A DNA stretch of 64,000 nucleotides from Rhodoblastus acidophilus (GCF_025961575.1 NZ_JAOQNX010000026.1:16120-80119); one strand, 5' to 3'. Positions 18,550-30,706 are shown, counted from the first letter of the stretch. A program made the numbers and translations. The notes: generated by a model not told the origin, from the letters alone.

Positions 18550-20058
18550 TCAGTAAAGAGAAAGGGCGGCCGTGCGGGTGACGGCGAGCGCCGCGTCGTA
18601 GTTCTTGATCAGCTGGGCGACCGCGCCGGAACAGGCGTGCAGCACTTGGTTCGGCTGAATCCCGTACCAGATGGTCAAGAGCACGAGCGGGGCCAGGATG
18701 GCGAACTCGCGCATCGACAGGTCGGCAAGGCCCTGAAGCGTTGGCTTTTCCAGCTTGCCGAACACCACGCGCCAGTAGAGGTAGAGCGCATAAGCCGCCG
18801 ACAGGATGACGCCGGTGGTGGCGAACAGGGCAACAAAAGTGTTGGCCTTGAACGCGCCGATCAGCGTCAAAAATTCGCCGACAAAACCTGACGTGCCGGG
18901 CAGGCCGACGTTCGCCATGGTGAACACCATGAAGGCCGCGGCATAGACGGGCATTTTGGCGACGATGCCGCCATAAGCCGCGATCTCGCGGGTGTGCAGG
19001 CGGTCATAGACCACGCCGACGCACAAGAACAGCGCGCCGGAGACGATGCCATGCGACACCATTTGAAAAACCGCGCCCTCGACCGCCTGCTGGTTCATGG
19101 CGAACAGGCCCATGGTGACAAAGCCCATATGCGCCACGGACGAGTAAGCGATCAGCTTTTTGATATCCTCCTGCACCAGCGCCACCAGCGAGGTGTAGAC
19201 GATGGCGATCACCGACAGGGCATAGACCAGAGGCGCGAAATAGGCGGAGGCGTCGGGGAACATCGGCAGCGAGAAGCGGATGAACCCGTAGCCGCCCATT
19301 TTGAGCAAAATGCCGGCCAGGATGACGGAGCCAGCGGTGGGCGCCTCGACGTGGGCGTCGGGCAACCAAGTATGCACCGGCCACATCGGCATCTTGACCG
19401 CAAACGAGGCGAAGAACGCCAGCCACAGCCATTTTTGCAGGCTCGGATCGAATTTGGTGGTCAGCAGCCCGACAATGTCGGTCGAATGCGTCTGCGCATA
19501 CATGGCCATGATGGCGACCAGCATGAGCAGCGAGCCCGCGAGCGTATAGAGGAAAAATTTAAAACTCGCGTAGATGCGCCGCTTGCCGCCCCAGACGCCG
19601 ATGATGATGAACATCGGGATCAGGCCGCCCTCGAAGAACAGATAGAACAGAACGAGGTCCAGCGCGCAGAACACGCCAATCATGAGCGTTTCCAGCACCA
19701 GGAACGCGATCATGTACTGTTTGACGCGGACATCGATCGATTTCCAGGAGGCCGCGATGCAAAACGGCATCAAAAACGCGGTCAAGACGACGAACGGGAA
19801 GGAAATGCCGTCCACGCCCATTTTGTAGCTGAGGCCGGAGCCGAACCAGCTTTTTTCTTCGACGAATTGGAAGTCCGCGACGCCGGGAACGAACTGCGAC
19901 CACGCATAGAACGACAGGGCCAGGGTGACCAAAGTCGTCCAGAGCGCGATCCAGCGGATCGTGTTTTTCCCGTTATCGTCTTCCTTGACCAAAGCGATCA
20001 GCGCAGCGCCGATCAGGGGCAAAAAAGTCAGCCCGGAGAGAATGCCAAAGCCGAACAT
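18550..20058 (-). CDS. nuoM: NADH-quinone oxidoreductase subunit M
   Basis: Second antiporter-like subunit (502 aa). [20 protein letters not shown] contains the functional Glu in TM5; [20 protein letters not shown] holds the conserved Lys and LPDAHVEAP motif; [12 protein letters not shown] follows. The start codon directly follows the nuoL stop (no gap), so translation is coupled. Part of the nuo operon. Confidence 0.95.
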   Translation of the reverse strand: MFGFGILSGLTFLPLIGAALIALVKEDDNGKNTIRWIALWTTLVTLALSFYAWSQFVPGVADFQFVEEKSWFGSGLSYKMGVDGISFPFVVLTAFLMPFCIAASWKSIDVRVKQYMIAFLVLETLMIGVFCALDLVLFYLFFEGGLIPMFIIIGVWGGKRRIYASFKFFLYTLAGSLLMLVAIMAMYAQTHSTDIVGLLTTKFDPSLQKWLWLAFFASFAVKMPMWPVHTWLPDAHVEAPTAGSVILAGILLKMGGYGFIRFSLPMFPDASAYFAPLVYALSVIAIVYTSLVALVQEDIKKLIAYSSVAHMGFVTMGLFAMNQQAVEGAVFQMVSHGIVSGALFLCVGVVYDRLHTREIAAYGGIVAKMPVYAAAFMVFTMANVGLPGTSGFVGEFLTLIGAFKANTFVALFATTGVILSAAYALYLYWRVVFGKLEKPTLQGLADLSMREFAILAPLVLLTIWYGIQPNQVLHACSGAVAQLIKNYDAALAVTRTAALSLY

Positions 20059-22056
20059 TTATTGCCCCCCGCCCAGCGAGAACATGCCGTAGGTGATCAG
20101 CGCGGCGAGGCCGAGCAGCATCGCGAACGCATAATTGTAGATGAAGCCGGTTTGCAGCCGCGAGGCGAAACCCGCGCCGTCGACGACACGCGCGGCGACC
20201 CCATCCGGGCCGAGCCGGTCGATGATGGCGCCGTCGCCGCCCTTCCAGAAGAGCCGGCCCAGCCAGAACGCCGGCTTGACGAAAATCTTGTCGTAGAGCT
20301 CGTCGAAGTACCACTTGTTCAAGAGGAACTTGTAGAGCGCCGGGAATTTGCCCGCGAGCGTCGCCGGAACCTTGGGCGCGACCACATACATGAACAGCGC
20401 GACGACAAATCCGCCGACCATCATGGCGAAGGGCGCATAACCCACCCATTCCGGGATTTCGTGCATCTCATGCAGGATATGGTTGTGCTCGCCCGTAAAC
20501 AGCGACGTGCGCCAGAATTCGCCCGCGGCATGGCCGATGAACTCGCCCTTGAACAGATAGCCTGCGGCGAGCGCGCCGATCGACAGCACGAACAGCGGAA
20601 CCATCATGGTCAGCGGGGATTCATGGGGCTCGCCGACATGGTGATGATGATCGTCATGGCCATGGTCATGCTCGGGATGCAGCAGGCGATATTGCTCCGA
20701 CCAGCGGCGCTCGCCGAAGAAGGTCATGAACACCAGGCGCCAGGAGTAGAACGAGGTCATGCCCGCCGCGACCACCAGCAGCACGAAGGCCAGCATGGCC
20801 ACGCCGGAATGTCCGCCGGCGGCAAAGGCGCCCTCGATGATCGCGTCCTTGGAGAAATAGCCCGCCGTCATTGGAAAACCGGTCAGCGCCAGCGTGCCGA
20901 TGGTCATGCAGGCGAAGGTGACGGGGATCTTGCTCCACAACCCGCCCATGCGGCGCATGTCCTGCTCATGGTGCAAGGCATGGATCACCGAGCCGGCGCC
21001 CAAAAACAGCAGCGCCTTGAAGAAGGCATGGGTGAACAGGTGGAAAATGCCGAGCGCATAGCCGCCCACGCCCAGGCCGACGAACATATAGCCGAGCTGC
21101 GAACAGGTCGAATAGGCGATGACGCGCTTGATGTCGTTCTGCACCAGACCGACGGTGGCGGCGAAGAAAGCGGTGATCCCGCCGACCAACGTGACCACGG
21201 TGAGAGCGGTGGCCGACTGCTCGAACAGAGGCGACAGACGCGCCACCATGAACACGCCGGCGGTGACCATGGTGGCGGCATGGATGAGCGCGGAGACCGG
21301 AGTCGGGCCTTCCATCGCGTCGGGCAGCCAGGTGTGCAGCAGGAACTGCGCCGACTTGCCCATCGCGCCCATGAACAGCAGCAGGCAGGCGAGCGTCATG
21401 GCGTTCCAGTCGAGCCCGAACGCATGCACGCTCTTGTTGGCGAGGCCGGGAGCTGCGGCAAAGATCGTGTCGAAGGCGATGGAGCCGGTGAGCATGAACA
21501 CCAGGAACATGCCGAGCGAAAAGCCGAAATCGCCGACGCGGTTGACGACGAACGCCTTGATCGCCGCCGCATTGGCGGACGGCTTTTCGTACCAGAAACC
21601 GATCAGCAGATAGGAGGCGAGACCGACGCCTTCCCAGCCAAAGAACATTTGCGCCAGATTGTCCGACGTCACCAGCATCAGCATGGCGAAGGTGAAGAGA
21701 GACAAATACGCGAAGAACCTCGGGCGCGAAGAGTCCTCGTGCATGTAGCCAATCGAATACAAATGCACGAGCGCCGAGACCGTGGTGACCACGATCAGCA
21801 TCACCGAGGTCAGCGTGTCGATCCGCAAGGACCAGTCGATCTTCAGCTCGCCGGAGGTCAGCCAATTGGCGAGCACTGGAGCGGAAAAATGGCCGTCATG
21901 CAGGCCGACATCGACAAAAGTGATCCACGACAGGGCGCAGGAGACGAACAGCAGCGCGGTCGTGATGATTTCGGAGGGACGGTCGCCGAGTTTCTTGCCG
22001 CCGAGGCCGGCGATCAGGAAACCGAGAAGGGGGAGGAAGACGATTGCCGAATACAT
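20059..22056 (-). CDS. nuoL: NADH-quinone oxidoreductase subunit L
   Basis: Largest antiporter-like subunit (665 aa), at the distal end of the membrane arm. [39 protein letters not shown] and [12 protein letters not shown] are hallmark stretches; the C-terminal part holds the amphipathic lateral-helix region. A His/Asp-rich loop ([20 protein letters not shown], about residue 470) is unusual and may bind metal or be a mere linker. Gap to nuoK is 7 bases. Confidence 0.95.
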   Translation of the reverse strand: MYSAIVFLPLLGFLIAGLGGKKLGDRPSEIITTALLFVSCALSWITFVDVGLHDGHFSAPVLANWLTSGELKIDWSLRIDTLTSVMLIVVTTVSALVHLYSIGYMHEDSSRPRFFAYLSLFTFAMLMLVTSDNLAQMFFGWEGVGLASYLLIGFWYEKPSANAAAIKAFVVNRVGDFGFSLGMFLVFMLTGSIAFDTIFAAAPGLANKSVHAFGLDWNAMTLACLLLFMGAMGKSAQFLLHTWLPDAMEGPTPVSALIHAATMVTAGVFMVARLSPLFEQSATALTVVTLVGGITAFFAATVGLVQNDIKRVIAYSTCSQLGYMFVGLGVGGYALGIFHLFTHAFFKALLFLGAGSVIHALHHEQDMRRMGGLWSKIPVTFACMTIGTLALTGFPMTAGYFSKDAIIEGAFAAGGHSGVAMLAFVLLVVAAGMTSFYSWRLVFMTFFGERRWSEQYRLLHPEHDHGHDDHHHHVGEPHESPLTMMVPLFVLSIGALAAGYLFKGEFIGHAAGEFWRTSLFTGEHNHILHEMHEIPEWVGYAPFAMMVGGFVVALFMYVVAPKVPATLAGKFPALYKFLLNKWYFDELYDKIFVKPAFWLGRLFWKGGDGAIIDRLGPDGVAARVVDGAGFASRLQTGFIYNYAFAMLLGLAALITYGMFSLGGGQ

Positions 22057-22063
22057 GTGTCGC

Positions 22064-22372
22064 TCAGCCCTTCATCATATTGATGTCTTCCACCGCAATG
22101 CTGCGGCGATTGCGGAAGTAGGTGACGAGAATGGCGAGGCCGATGGCCGCTTCCGCCGCCGCGACCGTCAGGATGAACAGCGCGAACACCTGTCCGGTGA
22201 GGTCGTGCAGCTTCGCCGAAAAGGCGACGAGGTTGATGTTCACCGACAGCAGGATCAGCTCGATCGACATCAGGATGATGATGACGTTCTTGCGGTTGAG
22301 GATGATGCCCGCCACGCCCAGCGTAAAAACGATGGCGGCGACGATCAGGTAATGTTCGAGACCGATGACCAT
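22064..22372 (-). CDS. nuoK: NADH-quinone oxidoreductase subunit K
   Basis: Three-helix subunit (102 aa). Begins [13 protein letters not shown] at 22372, with AAGGAG about 8 bases upstream, which picks this start inside a longer unrelated frame. [12 protein letters not shown] carries the conserved Glu of the second helix, and [10 protein letters not shown] the third-helix Glu. Sits between nuoJ and nuoL as usual. Confidence 0.95.
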   Translation of the reverse strand: MVIGLEHYLIVAAIVFTLGVAGIILNRKNVIIILMSIELILLSVNINLVAFSAKLHDLTGQVFALFILTVAAAEAAIGLAILVTYFRNRRSIAVEDINMMKG

Positions 22373-22383
22373 GATGTCGCTCC

Positions 22384-22995
22384 TTACGGGACCGGCACGC
22401 CCGTGCGGGACGGGACGTGCTTGTTTTCGATTGCCGTGGCGCGGGTGCGCGCGTTCTGCGCGGAAATGTCCTGGCGCTTGACGTTCGGGCGGTGATGCAG
22501 GGTGAGCACGATGGCGCCGATCATGGCGGTGAGCAGCACCAGGCCCGCCGCCTGGAACAGATAGGCATATTGCGTGTAGAGCACCTGGCCCAAAGCGGCG
22601 GTGTTGCTGAGCCCCGCCGGCGTCGGGGTCGACAGCACGGATTCGGGCGCGACATTCCAGGAGCCGACGACCAGCACCAGCTCCGCGAGCACGACCAGCG
22701 TGATCAAGCCGCCAACGGGCAGATATTTGCCGACCGTCTTTTGCAGCTGGGCGAAGTCCACGTCGAGCATCATGACGACGAACAGGAACAGCACCATGAC
22801 CGCGCCGACATAGACGACGACCAGCAGCATGGCCAGGAATTCCGCGCCGGTCAGCACGAACAGGCCGGCCGCGCTGACGAAGGCCAGGATCAGGAACAGC
22901 ACGGAGTGAACGGGATTGCGCCCCACGATCACCATGGCCGCGGAGGCGATGGTGATGATGGAGAACAGGTAGAAGAAGGCCGTGGCTACGCTCAT
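22384..22995 (-). CDS. nuoJ: NADH-quinone oxidoreductase subunit J
   Basis: Five-helix complex I membrane subunit (203 aa). Start at 22995 ([10 protein letters not shown]), preceded by AAGGTGGG, rather than the longer frame from 23130. [18 protein letters not shown] is the conserved third helix with its pi-bulge region. A polar C-terminal tail of about 40 residues follows the last helix. The gene before it is nuoI, with an 83-base gap. Confidence 0.94.
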   Translation of the reverse strand: MSVATAFFYLFSIITIASAAMVIVGRNPVHSVLFLILAFVSAAGLFVLTGAEFLAMLLVVVYVGAVMVLFLFVVMMLDVDFAQLQKTVGKYLPVGGLITLVVLAELVLVVGSWNVAPESVLSTPTPAGLSNTAALGQVLYTQYAYLFQAAGLVLLTAMIGAIVLTLHHRPNVKRQDISAQNARTRATAIENKHVPSRTGVPVP

Positions 22996-23078
22996 GGTCC
23001 CACCTTGTGCGCCCTTGCGGGCCGTTTCGTTTCGCCGCGCGTCGCGGCCCAAAATCTGTTTCGCGCTGGCGCGAAGGT

Positions 23079-23567
23079 TCAGCGGTACGGCGCGTCGGCC
23101 GCGATGTTGCGCGCGATCTCGCGCTCCCACATGGCGCCGTTATCGAGCAGGCGCTGCTTGTCGTAATAGAGCTCCTCGCGCGTCTCCGTCGCGAATTCCG
23201 CGTTCGGCCCCTCGACGATAGCGTCCACCGGACAGGCTTCCTGACAGAAGCCGCAATAGATGCATTTGACCATGTCGATGTCGTAGCGGGTGGTGCGGCG
23301 GGTGCCGTCATTGCCGCGCGGCTCCGCCTCGATGGTGATCGCCTGCGCCGGGCAGATCGCCTCGCACAGTTTGCAGGCGATGCAGCGTTCTTCGCCGTTA
23401 GGATAGCGGCGCAGCGCATGCTCGCCGCGATATCTGGGCGATTGCGGGTTCTTCTCGTGCGGATAGTTGATGGTCGGCTTCGGCTTGAGCATATAGCGGA
23501 ACGCCAGGAAGAAAGCTCCGAAGAACTCCTTCAGGAACAGGCTTTTGATTGCGGCGGTGATTTGCAT
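23079..23567 (-). CDS. nuoI: NADH-quinone oxidoreductase subunit I
   Basis: Ferredoxin-like subunit carrying two 4Fe-4S clusters (N6a/N6b), 162 aa. Ligands: Cys62, 65, 68, 72 in [12 protein letters not shown] and Cys102, 105, 108, 112 in [12 protein letters not shown]. Start at 23567 ([12 protein letters not shown]) rather than 23663, since the protein then has the usual amphipathic N-terminal helix. Confidence 0.95.
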   Translation of the reverse strand: MQITAAIKSLFLKEFFGAFFLAFRYMLKPKPTINYPHEKNPQSPRYRGEHALRRYPNGEERCIACKLCEAICPAQAITIEAEPRGNDGTRRTTRYDIDMVKCIYCGFCQEACPVDAIVEGPNAEFATETREELYYDKQRLLDNGAMWEREIARNIAADAPYR

Positions 23568-23578
23568 CAAACCAAACC

Positions 23579-24592
23579 TCACTGCGCGGCAAAGCCGGCG
23601 AATTGCAGCACACCCGCGACCAATATGACGGCGGCGAGCGACAGCGGCAGGAAGACCTTCCATCCCAGGCGCATCAGCTGGTCGTAGCGGTAGCGCGGAA
23701 CAAAAGCCTTCACCATTGCGAACAGGAAGAAGAACCAGGTGAGCTTCAGCACGAACCAGATCACGCCGGGCACCTGGTCGAGATATTCATTGTGGAACGG
23801 TGGCAGCCATCCCCCGCAGAACAGGATCACCAGCAGGGCGCACATGGTGATGATCGCCACATATTCGCCGAGCATGAACAGCAGATAGGGCGCGGACGAA
23901 TATTCGACCATGAAGCCGGCGACGAGTTCGGATTCCGCCTCGACCAGATCGAAGGGCGGACGATTGGTTTCCGCCAGCGCCGAGATGAAGAAGATCACGA
24001 ACATCGGGAACAGCGGCAGCCAGTACCAGCCGAGCATGCCCCATTGCGTGTCCTGCGCCTTGACGATGTCGTTGAGGTTCAGCGAGCCCGCGCAGAGCAG
24101 CACGGTGATGATCACAAAACCGATCGAGACTTCGTAGGACACCATTTGCGCGGCGGAGCGCAGGGCCGACAGGAACGGATACTTCGAATTCGAAGCCCAG
24201 CCGCCCATGATGATGCCATAGACGCCAAGCGACGAGATGGCGAAAATATAGAGAATGCCGACGTTGAGGTTGGCGATGGCCCAGCCGTCATTGACGGGGA
24301 TCACCGCCCAGGCCGAGAGCGCCAGCGCCGCCGTGACCAGGGGCGCGATCATGAACACGCCCTTGTTGGCCGTGGTCGGGATGATCGGCTCCTTGACCAT
24401 GAACTTGATCATGTCGGCGAAGCTTTGCCAGATGCCCCAGGGCCCGACGACATTCGGACCCTTGCGCAGCATCACCGCCGCCCAGATTTTGCGGTCGGCC
24501 AGCAGGTAGTACGCGATCGCCGTCAGGCCGAGAATGATCAGCAGCAGGCTTTTGGCGACGATGAGGAGGAGCGGGAGCAGGGTTTCCATCAT
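23579..24592 (-). CDS. nuoH: NADH-quinone oxidoreductase subunit H
   Basis: Membrane subunit next to the quinone site (337 aa, eight helices). Conserved blocks: [18 protein letters not shown] loop, [27 protein letters not shown] (the acidic quinone-channel loop) and [13 protein letters not shown]. Two ATG codons in tandem start it at 24592 and 24589. It is 7 bases after nuoG. Confidence 0.95.
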   Translation of the reverse strand: MMETLLPLLLIVAKSLLLIILGLTAIAYYLLADRKIWAAVMLRKGPNVVGPWGIWQSFADMIKFMVKEPIIPTTANKGVFMIAPLVTAALALSAWAVIPVNDGWAIANLNVGILYIFAISSLGVYGIIMGGWASNSKYPFLSALRSAAQMVSYEVSIGFVIITVLLCAGSLNLNDIVKAQDTQWGMLGWYWLPLFPMFVIFFISALAETNRPPFDLVEAESELVAGFMVEYSSAPYLLFMLGEYVAIITMCALLVILFCGGWLPPFHNEYLDQVPGVIWFVLKLTWFFFLFAMVKAFVPRYRYDQLMRLGWKVFLPLSLAAVILVAGVLQFAGFAAQ

Positions 24593-24599
24593 GTCCTCC

Positions 24600-26657
24600 T
24601 CATTCCGCCGCTTGCTTCAGCGCGCCCTTGGCGAGCGCGGAGCACTCGGCCATGACTTTTGACGCGCGCGCGATCGGGTTGGTCAGATAAAAATCGGTGA
24701 TCGGCGAGACGAAAGCCGCGCCGCTCAGCGCGCCCGCCGGCAGCTTTGTCAGAGCGCCCGCATCGGCCTTCTCGATCTCGTCGATCTGCGCCATATGCGG
24801 CACAGCCTTGTTCAGCAGCGCGCGCAATTGCGCCAGCGAGTCGAACGGCAGCGTCTTGCCGAGCACAGCCGACAGGGCGCGGAAGACAGCCCAATCCTCG
24901 CGGGCGTCGCCGGGCGGGAAGCCGGCGCGGTCGGTCAACTGGACGCGTCCTTCGGTGTTCACGTAAAGCCCGGATTTTTCCGTATAGGCGGCGCCGGGCA
25001 GGATCACATCGGCGCGATGCGCGCCGCGGTCGCCATGGGTGCCGACATAGACGACGAAGGCGCCGGGCTCGACGTTGATTTCATCGGCGCCGACCAGGAA
25101 CAGCAGGTCGAGCGCCCCGGCCTTGGCCATGGCGGCGGCGGTCAAACCGCCCTCGCCCGGCACAAAACCAATGTCGAGCGCGCCGACGCGCGAGGCGGCG
25201 GTGTGCAGCACCGAATAACCGTTCCAGTCGCCCTTGACCGCGAGCTTGGCGGCGAGCGCGGCGATGGCCGCGCCATCCTCGCGGGCCAGCGCGCCGGCGC
25301 CGACCAGGATCAGCGGACGCTCAGCCTTGGCCAGAACCTCGCCGAAACCTTCGCCACGGGCGACCTTGGCCAGCGCGTCGGGACCGGCGCCGAGATGCTC
25401 ATAGGGATAGGTAAGGTCGTGCGGCTCGCCGATGACGGCGATGTGAAAATCCCCTGCCCGCCAGCGGCGGCGGATGCGGGCGTTGAGCACCGGCGATTCC
25501 CAACGCGGGTTCGAGCCGATGATCAACAGCGCGTCGGCAGCGTCAATGCCCTCGACACTGGCGTTGAACAGATAGGACGCGCGCCCGTTCTTCGGATCGA
25601 GCTTGGCGCCGTCCTGACGGGCGTCGATATTCTTCACGCCCAGCTTGTCCGCAAGCGCCTTGGCGGCGAACAAATCCTCGACCGACGACAGGTCGCCGCC
25701 GATGAACCCAGTCTTATCAGGCGAAGTCGCCTGAACCTTGGCGGCGATGGCGCCAAAAGCTTCGGACCAGCTCGCCGGACGCAGGCGCCCGTTCTCGCGC
25801 AGATAGGGACGATCAAGCCGTTGCAGCTTCAAGCCGTCGACGCTCTGGCGGGCCTTGTCGGAAATCCATTCCTCGTTCACCGCATCGTTGATGCGCGGCA
25901 GGATGCGGATGACTTCGCGGCCGCGCGTGTCGATGCGGATATTGGCGCCGAGCGCGTCGGAGACGTCGACGCCCGGCGTCTTGGTATATTCCCAGGGACG
26001 CGCGCGAAAATTCTGCGGGCGCGGCAGCAGCGCGCCGACCGGGCAGAGATCGGTGACATTGCCCTGCAATTCCGAGCGCATCGCCGATTGCAGATAGGTG
26101 GTGATCTCCGAATCCTCGCCGCGGCCGATATTGCCCATGTCGGAGGTGCCGCAGATTTCGGCGGTGAAGCGGACGCAGCGCGTGCACTGGATGCAGCGGG
26201 TCATTTCGGTCTTCACCAGCGGACCGATATATTTGTTTTCGACCGCGTTCTTGTTCTCGGTGTAGCGGGAGCGGTCGCGGCCGAAGGCCAAAGCCTGATC
26301 CTGCAGATCGCATTCGCCGCCCTGGTCGCAGATCGGGCAATCCAGCGGATGGTTAATGAGCAGGAATTCCATCACGCCTTCGCGCGCCTTTTTCACCATC
26401 GGCGAATTGGTGAACATTTCCGGCGGCTCGCCATTCGGGCCGGGGCGCAGATCCTTGACCGACATGGCGCAGGAAGCGGTGGGCTTGGGCGGGCCGCCCT
26501 TCACCTCGACCAGGCACATGCGGCAATTGCCGGCGACCGACAGCCGTTCATGGAAACAGAAGCGCGGAATCTCCTTGCCGGCGGTTTCCGCCGCCTGCAG
26601 CAGCGTGTACTCCGCCGGGACATCCACTTCGATCCCATCGACGATGATTTTCGCCAT
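24600..26657 (-). CDS. nuoG: NADH-quinone oxidoreductase subunit G
   Basis: Large Fe-S subunit (685 aa). N-terminal 2Fe-2S ligands Cys34, 45, 48, 63; His103-Cys107-Cys110-Cys116 for N5 ([14 protein letters not shown]); Cys155, 158, 161 plus Cys near 205 (DLCPVGAL) for N4. The molybdopterin-like C-terminal domain is present but has no catalytic role in complex I. Gap of 127 bases to nuoF is the widest in the operon and may hold an internal signal; none was recognised. Confidence 0.95.
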   Translation of the reverse strand: MAKIIVDGIEVDVPAEYTLLQAAETAGKEIPRFCFHERLSVAGNCRMCLVEVKGGPPKPTASCAMSVKDLRPGPNGEPPEMFTNSPMVKKAREGVMEFLLINHPLDCPICDQGGECDLQDQALAFGRDRSRYTENKNAVENKYIGPLVKTEMTRCIQCTRCVRFTAEICGTSDMGNIGRGEDSEITTYLQSAMRSELQGNVTDLCPVGALLPRPQNFRARPWEYTKTPGVDVSDALGANIRIDTRGREVIRILPRINDAVNEEWISDKARQSVDGLKLQRLDRPYLRENGRLRPASWSEAFGAIAAKVQATSPDKTGFIGGDLSSVEDLFAAKALADKLGVKNIDARQDGAKLDPKNGRASYLFNASVEGIDAADALLIIGSNPRWESPVLNARIRRRWRAGDFHIAVIGEPHDLTYPYEHLGAGPDALAKVARGEGFGEVLAKAERPLILVGAGALAREDGAAIAALAAKLAVKGDWNGYSVLHTAASRVGALDIGFVPGEGGLTAAAMAKAGALDLLFLVGADEINVEPGAFVVYVGTHGDRGAHRADVILPGAAYTEKSGLYVNTEGRVQLTDRAGFPPGDAREDWAVFRALSAVLGKTLPFDSLAQLRALLNKAVPHMAQIDEIEKADAGALTKLPAGALSGAAFVSPITDFYLTNPIARASKVMAECSALAKGALKQAAE

Positions 26658-26784
26658 GTTTCTTCCCTTTGCGCCGGACGCGGCGGGGTTATCCGCACGC
26701 CGGTCCAGCTCCGAACCGTTTTTCAGGATGCTTTAACATCGGGCGCGCCGATGCAAGAACCCCGCCTTTTGGGCGCCTTTTTGC

Positions 26785-28086
26785 CTATTGCGCCGCCACC
26801 TTGACCGCGTCCTTGTCGGCGCGGGCGGTGTAAGAGTCGATCCGCGCCTCGATCACCGGGCGGAAATGATTGATCAGCCCCTGGATCGGCCAGGCCGCGG
26901 CGTCGCCCAGAGCGCAGATGGTGTGGCCCTCGATCTGCTTGGACACGTCGAACAGCAGGTCGATTTCCGACTTTTGTGCACGACCTTCGACCATGCGTTG
27001 CATGATCCGATACATCCAGCCGGTGCCTTCGCGACATGGCGTGCACTGGCCGCAGCTCTCGTGCTTGTAGAAATGCGAGAGTCGGGCGATCGCGCGGATG
27101 ATGTCCGTGCTCTTGTCCATGACGATCACGGCCGCGGTGCCGAGGCCGGATTTCAGCGCCGACAGAGAGTCGAAATCCATGGGCGTGTCGATGATCTGAT
27201 GCGCCGGCACGCAACGCACCGAGGAGCCGCCGGGGATCACCGCCAACAGATTGTCCCAGCCGCCGCGCACGCCGCCCGCATGCTTGTCGATCAGCTCGCG
27301 GAACGGGATCGACATGGCCTCCTCGACATTGCAGGGCTTGTTGACGTGCCCGGAAATGCTGAAAAGCTTGGTGCCGGCATTGTTCTTGGCGCCGAACGAG
27401 GCGAACCAGGCCGCGCTCCGCCGCAAAATGGTCGGCGCCACCGCAATGGATTCGACATTATTTACGGTGGTCGGGCAGCCGTAGAGACCCATATTGGCGG
27501 GGAACGGCGGCTTGAGCCGCGGCATGCCCTTCTTGCCCTCGAGCGATTCGAGCAGCGCGGTCTCCTCACCGCAAATATAGGCGCCGGCGCCATGATGCAC
27601 AATCACATCAAAGGGATAGCCGTGGACATTGTCCTTGCCGATCAGCTTGGCGTCATAGGCCTGGTCCACCGCCGCCTGCAGGCGCTCGCGCTCCCAGATG
27701 AATTCGCCGCGCACATAAATATAGGCGGCCGACGCCCCCATGGCGAAGCCCGCGACCAGACAGCCCTCGACCAGCAGATGCGGGTCGTTGCGCAGGATTT
27801 CACGGTCCTTGCAGGTGCCGGGCTCGGATTCGTCAGCGTTGACGACCAGATAGGACGGCCGCGCCGGATCGGGCTTGGGCATGAACGACCATTTCAGACC
27901 GGTCGGGAAGCCGGCGCCGCCGCGCCCGCGCAGACCCGAGGCCTTCATTTCCGAAATGATCCAGTCCTTGCCCTTTTCAATCAGGCCCTTGGTGTTGTCC
28001 CAGGCGCCGCGCTTTTTCGCGCCGGCGAGGCCCCAATCGCCATAGCCGTAAAGGTTCTGGAAGATACGATCCTTGTCCTGAAGCAT
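26785..28086 (-). CDS. nuoF: NADH-quinone oxidoreductase subunit F
   Basis: NADH- and FMN-binding subunit with 4Fe-4S cluster N3 (433 aa). [10 protein letters not shown] (54-63) is the NADH/FMN Gly loop; [18 protein letters not shown] and [10 protein letters not shown] are family hallmarks; [12 protein letters not shown] carries three cluster ligands, with the fourth Cys in HTICALGD. Start ATG at 28086, ten bases after the nuoE stop. Confidence 0.95.
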   Translation of the reverse strand: MLQDKDRIFQNLYGYGDWGLAGAKKRGAWDNTKGLIEKGKDWIISEMKASGLRGRGGAGFPTGLKWSFMPKPDPARPSYLVVNADESEPGTCKDREILRNDPHLLVEGCLVAGFAMGASAAYIYVRGEFIWERERLQAAVDQAYDAKLIGKDNVHGYPFDVIVHHGAGAYICGEETALLESLEGKKGMPRLKPPFPANMGLYGCPTTVNNVESIAVAPTILRRSAAWFASFGAKNNAGTKLFSISGHVNKPCNVEEAMSIPFRELIDKHAGGVRGGWDNLLAVIPGGSSVRCVPAHQIIDTPMDFDSLSALKSGLGTAAVIVMDKSTDIIRAIARLSHFYKHESCGQCTPCREGTGWMYRIMQRMVEGRAQKSEIDLLFDVSKQIEGHTICALGDAAAWPIQGLINHFRPVIEARIDSYTARADKDAVKVAAQ

Positions 28087-28096
28087 CGTCTTCTCC

Positions 28097-28765
28097 TTAC
28101 TTGCCCGGATGGGCCGGCTGCGCGGCGGCGGCGGGGTCGCTCAGCGGACCGCTCTTGCCATCGGCGCCATAGAATTCGGTGAGCGCGGTGAGGCCGCCCA
28201 GCGGCTCCGAGCGGTTGCGGCCGTTCTGCGGGCCAACATGGGTGGGACGGCCGGCGGCGAGATCGTCGAGCAATTTGGCGAAGGATTCGGCGGTCAAATC
28301 CTCGTAATAATCGTCGTTGATCTGCACCATGGGCGCGTTGCAGCAGGCGCCCAGGCACTCGACCTCAAGCCAGGAGAACAGGCCGTCGGCGGTGACATGG
28401 CGCTGCTCGCCGATGCGTTTCTGGCAGACCTCGATGATCGCGTCGGAGCCGCGCAGCATGCAGGGCGTGGTGCCGCAGACCTGGACGAAAAATTTGCCGA
28501 CCGGCTCCAGGTTGAACATGGTGTAAAAGGTCGCGACCTCGAGCACGCGGATGTAGGGCATGCCGAGCAGATCCGCGACCTTTTCGATCGCCTTTTGCGG
28601 CAGCCAGTAATCATGCTGCTTCTGCGCCTGCCACAAAGCGGGGATCACGGCGGAAGCCTGACGGCCCGGCGGATATTTGGCGATCTGCCTGTCCAGCCAC
28701 GCCTTGTTCTCCGGCGTGAACTCAAAGCTGTCGGGCTGCTGCTCGGCGAGACGGCGGGCGCTCAT
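28097..28765 (-). CDS. nuoE: NADH-quinone oxidoreductase subunit E
   Basis: Thioredoxin-fold 2Fe-2S subunit (222 aa). Ligands Cys97 and Cys102 (VCGTTPC) and Cys137 and Cys141 (CLGAC). The C-terminus extends about 50 residues beyond the core ([13 protein letters not shown] onward), as in other Alphaproteobacteria and mitochondria. The ATG at 28765 overlaps the stop of the small membrane gene upstream (ATGA), which shows coupling. Confidence 0.94.
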   Translation of the reverse strand: MSARRLAEQQPDSFEFTPENKAWLDRQIAKYPPGRQASAVIPALWQAQKQHDYWLPQKAIEKVADLLGMPYIRVLEVATFYTMFNLEPVGKFFVQVCGTTPCMLRGSDAIIEVCQKRIGEQRHVTADGLFSWLEVECLGACCNAPMVQINDDYYEDLTAESFAKLLDDLAAGRPTHVGPQNGRNRSEPLGGLTALTEFYGADGKSGPLSDPAAAAQPAHPGK

Positions 28766-28971
28766 GATTTCTTTCCATTGGATTCGCGCAGGTCCTGGAT
28801 GACGACATAGGCCGTGACGGCGAGGCCGCCGAGGAGGATGCCGAAATCGGATTGCGGCTGGATCAGCGGCGCGCCGTTCACGGCCCGCCAGAGGATGAGG
28901 ACGAGAATCGCGGAGCCGAGCCCGCTGACGAGAAAGCGCGCGTTCTTTCGCAGGGAGTCCAGAACCGTCAT
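28762..28971 (-). CDS. Two-helix membrane protein inserted between nuoD and nuoE (69 aa)
   Basis: [14 protein letters not shown] precedes two hydrophobic helices (about 14-30 and 44-60), separated by a short [11 protein letters not shown] loop, and a polar end RESNGKKS. It overlaps nuoD at one end and nuoE at the other by four bases (ATGA at 28968-28971 and 28762-28765), so it is translated as part of the complex I operon. No known complex I subunit matches by motif. An accessory or assembly role is inferred only from the coupling. Confidence 0.75.
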   Translation of the reverse strand: MTVLDSLRKNARFLVSGLGSAILVLILWRAVNGAPLIQPQSDFGILLGGLAVTAYVVIQDLRESNGKKS

Positions 28972-30158
28972 CGGTCGACCTCGCCGAACACGATGTCCTG
29001 CGCGCCCAAAATGGCGGAGACGTCGGCGAGCATATGGTTGCGGCACAGCAGGTCCATGCCCTGCAAATGGGCGAAGCCGGGCGCGCGGATCTTGCACTTA
29101 TACGGCTTGTCCGTGCCGTCAGAGACCAGATAGACGCCGAACTCGCCTTTTGGCGCCTCGGTGGCCACATAGACCTCGCCTTCCGGCGTGCGGAAACCTT
29201 CGGTGAACAGTTTGAAGTGATGGATCAGGCTTTCCATCGACTGTTTCATCGCGGCGCGGCGCGGCGGGGTGATCTTGTGGTCAGGGACCAGGACCGGCCC
29301 CTGATTCTCCGCAAGTGAAAGCTTTTCGACACATTGGCGCATGATGCGCACGGATTGTCGCATTTCTTCAAGGCGCACGACCTGCCGGTCGTAGCAGTCG
29401 CCATGCTTGCCGACGGGAATGTCGAATTCCATTTCCTCGTAGCATTCATAGGGCTGCGCGCGGCGCAAATCCCAGGCGACGCCGGAGCCCCGCAGAACCG
29501 GACCAGAAAAGCCCCATTTCCAGCATTCTTCCGCGGTGAGCACGCCAATGTCGGCATTGCGCTGCTTAAAAATGCGGTTCTCGACGAACAGCGCTTCCAG
29601 ATCGTCCATCAGTTTCAGGAACGGATCGAGCCAGGCGCCGATATCGGCGATCAAAGCCGGCGGCAGGTCCTTGGCGACGCCGCCCGGCCGGAAATAATTG
29701 GCGTGCATACGGGCGCCGGAGGCGCGCTCGTAGAACACCATGATCTTCTCGCGCTCTTCAAACCCCCAGACCGGCGGGGTGAGCGCGCCGACGTCCATCG
29801 CCTGCGTGGTGACGTTGAGCATATGCGAGAGAATGCGGGTCATTTCCGCATAGAGCACGCGGATCAATTGCGCGCGGCGCGGAACCGTGACGCCCAGCAG
29901 TTTCTCGATGGCGAGGACGAAGGAATGCTCCTGAGACATCGGCCCGCAATAATCGAGCCGGTCGAAATAAGGCACGTTCTGCAGATAAGTGCGCGCCTCC
30001 ATCAGCTTTTCCGTGCCGCGATGCAGCAGGCCGATATGGGGATCGACGCGTTCGACCACTTCGCCGTCCAGCTCCAGCACCAGGCGCAGCACGCCATGGG
30101 CCGCCGGATGTTGCGGACCGAAATTGATCGAGAAATTGCGCATATTCTGTTCGGTCAT
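28968..30158 (-). CDS. nuoD: NADH-quinone oxidoreductase subunit D
   Basis: 49-kDa quinone-site subunit (396 aa), derived from the NiFe-hydrogenase large subunit. [13 protein letters not shown] holds the conserved His loop near the quinone pocket; [19 protein letters not shown] and [11 protein letters not shown] are hallmark stretches; it ends [14 protein letters not shown]. Start ATG 30158 is 8 bases after the stop of the extra DUF2059-like gene. Confidence 0.95.
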   Translation of the reverse strand: MTEQNMRNFSINFGPQHPAAHGVLRLVLELDGEVVERVDPHIGLLHRGTEKLMEARTYLQNVPYFDRLDYCGPMSQEHSFVLAIEKLLGVTVPRRAQLIRVLYAEMTRILSHMLNVTTQAMDVGALTPPVWGFEEREKIMVFYERASGARMHANYFRPGGVAKDLPPALIADIGAWLDPFLKLMDDLEALFVENRIFKQRNADIGVLTAEECWKWGFSGPVLRGSGVAWDLRRAQPYECYEEMEFDIPVGKHGDCYDRQVVRLEEMRQSVRIMRQCVEKLSLAENQGPVLVPDHKITPPRRAAMKQSMESLIHHFKLFTEGFRTPEGEVYVATEAPKGEFGVYLVSDGTDKPYKCKIRAPGFAHLQGMDLLCRNHMLADVSAILGAQDIVFGEVDR

Positions 30159-30166
30159 CGTCCGCC

Positions 30167-30706
30167 TCAGATTTTCACTTCGACGCCGCTTTTCAGCATC
30201 TCGTCGCGCGCGGCGCTGAGCGCGCGCGGGATCACATAATCATTCATCAGGCGCATGTTTTCATTCAACCGCGCCACCAGCAACGGCATTTTGCGCACCA
30301 CCTTGGCGCCCATGGGCGTCTGCTGGAAGGCGCGCAACGCCTCGAGCTCATCCGGGTCCATCGTCTCCAGCAAGGTGAGGACCGAGGCGCGCTCGATGGC
30401 GTCCACATCCTGCGTCAGCATTTTTTGCACGAAATGATCGACGAAGGCGGAGGCCTGGTCCTCGTTCAGTCCCGGATTGGCGACGCGCACCCGCTGGTTC
30501 ACCTGCTGGGCGGCGAAGGGCGCGCTCTTGGTCACCAGCGCGCGGAGATCGAGCGTCCGGGCGTAGGCCTGCGCCGCTTCGACCGCCTGCGGCGAATACG
30601 CCTTGAGCTTTTCCGCATAGCTTTGCGCCGAATCCTGAGCCGACGCGGCGCCACCGAGGGCCAACGTCGCCAGGACCAGCAGGAGCGAAGCGGAACGGCG
30701 CATCAT
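30167..30706 (-). CDS. Secreted DUF2059-like protein inside the nuo operon (179 aa)
   Basis: [19 protein letters not shown] with cleavage near SAQ-D gives a clear Sec signal peptide, so the product is periplasmic. The mature part is helical and ends with a stretch (about 115-150: [20 protein letters not shown]) that resembles the DUF2059 helical repeat: F/L..P.G....K. Its ATG shares a base with the nuoC stop (TGATG) and its stop lies 8 bases before nuoD, splitting the usual nuoC-nuoD pair. A periplasmic protein in this place is unexpected. Function unknown. Confidence 0.8.
   Translation of the reverse strand: MMRRSASLLLVLATLALGGAASAQDSAQSYAEKLKAYSPQAVEAAQAYARTLDLRALVTKSAPFAAQQVNQRVRVANPGLNEDQASAFVDHFVQKMLTQDVDAIERASVLTLLETMDPDELEALRAFQQTPMGAKVVRKMPLLVARLNENMRLMNDYVIPRALSAARDEMLKSGVEVKI

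Noticed and set aside
18994..22083. Very long plus-strand open frame (over 1000 codons) opposite nuoL/nuoM
   Set aside because: Antisense shadow of GC-rich nuo genes; rich in Gln, His, Arg and Asp with no domain or ribosome site.
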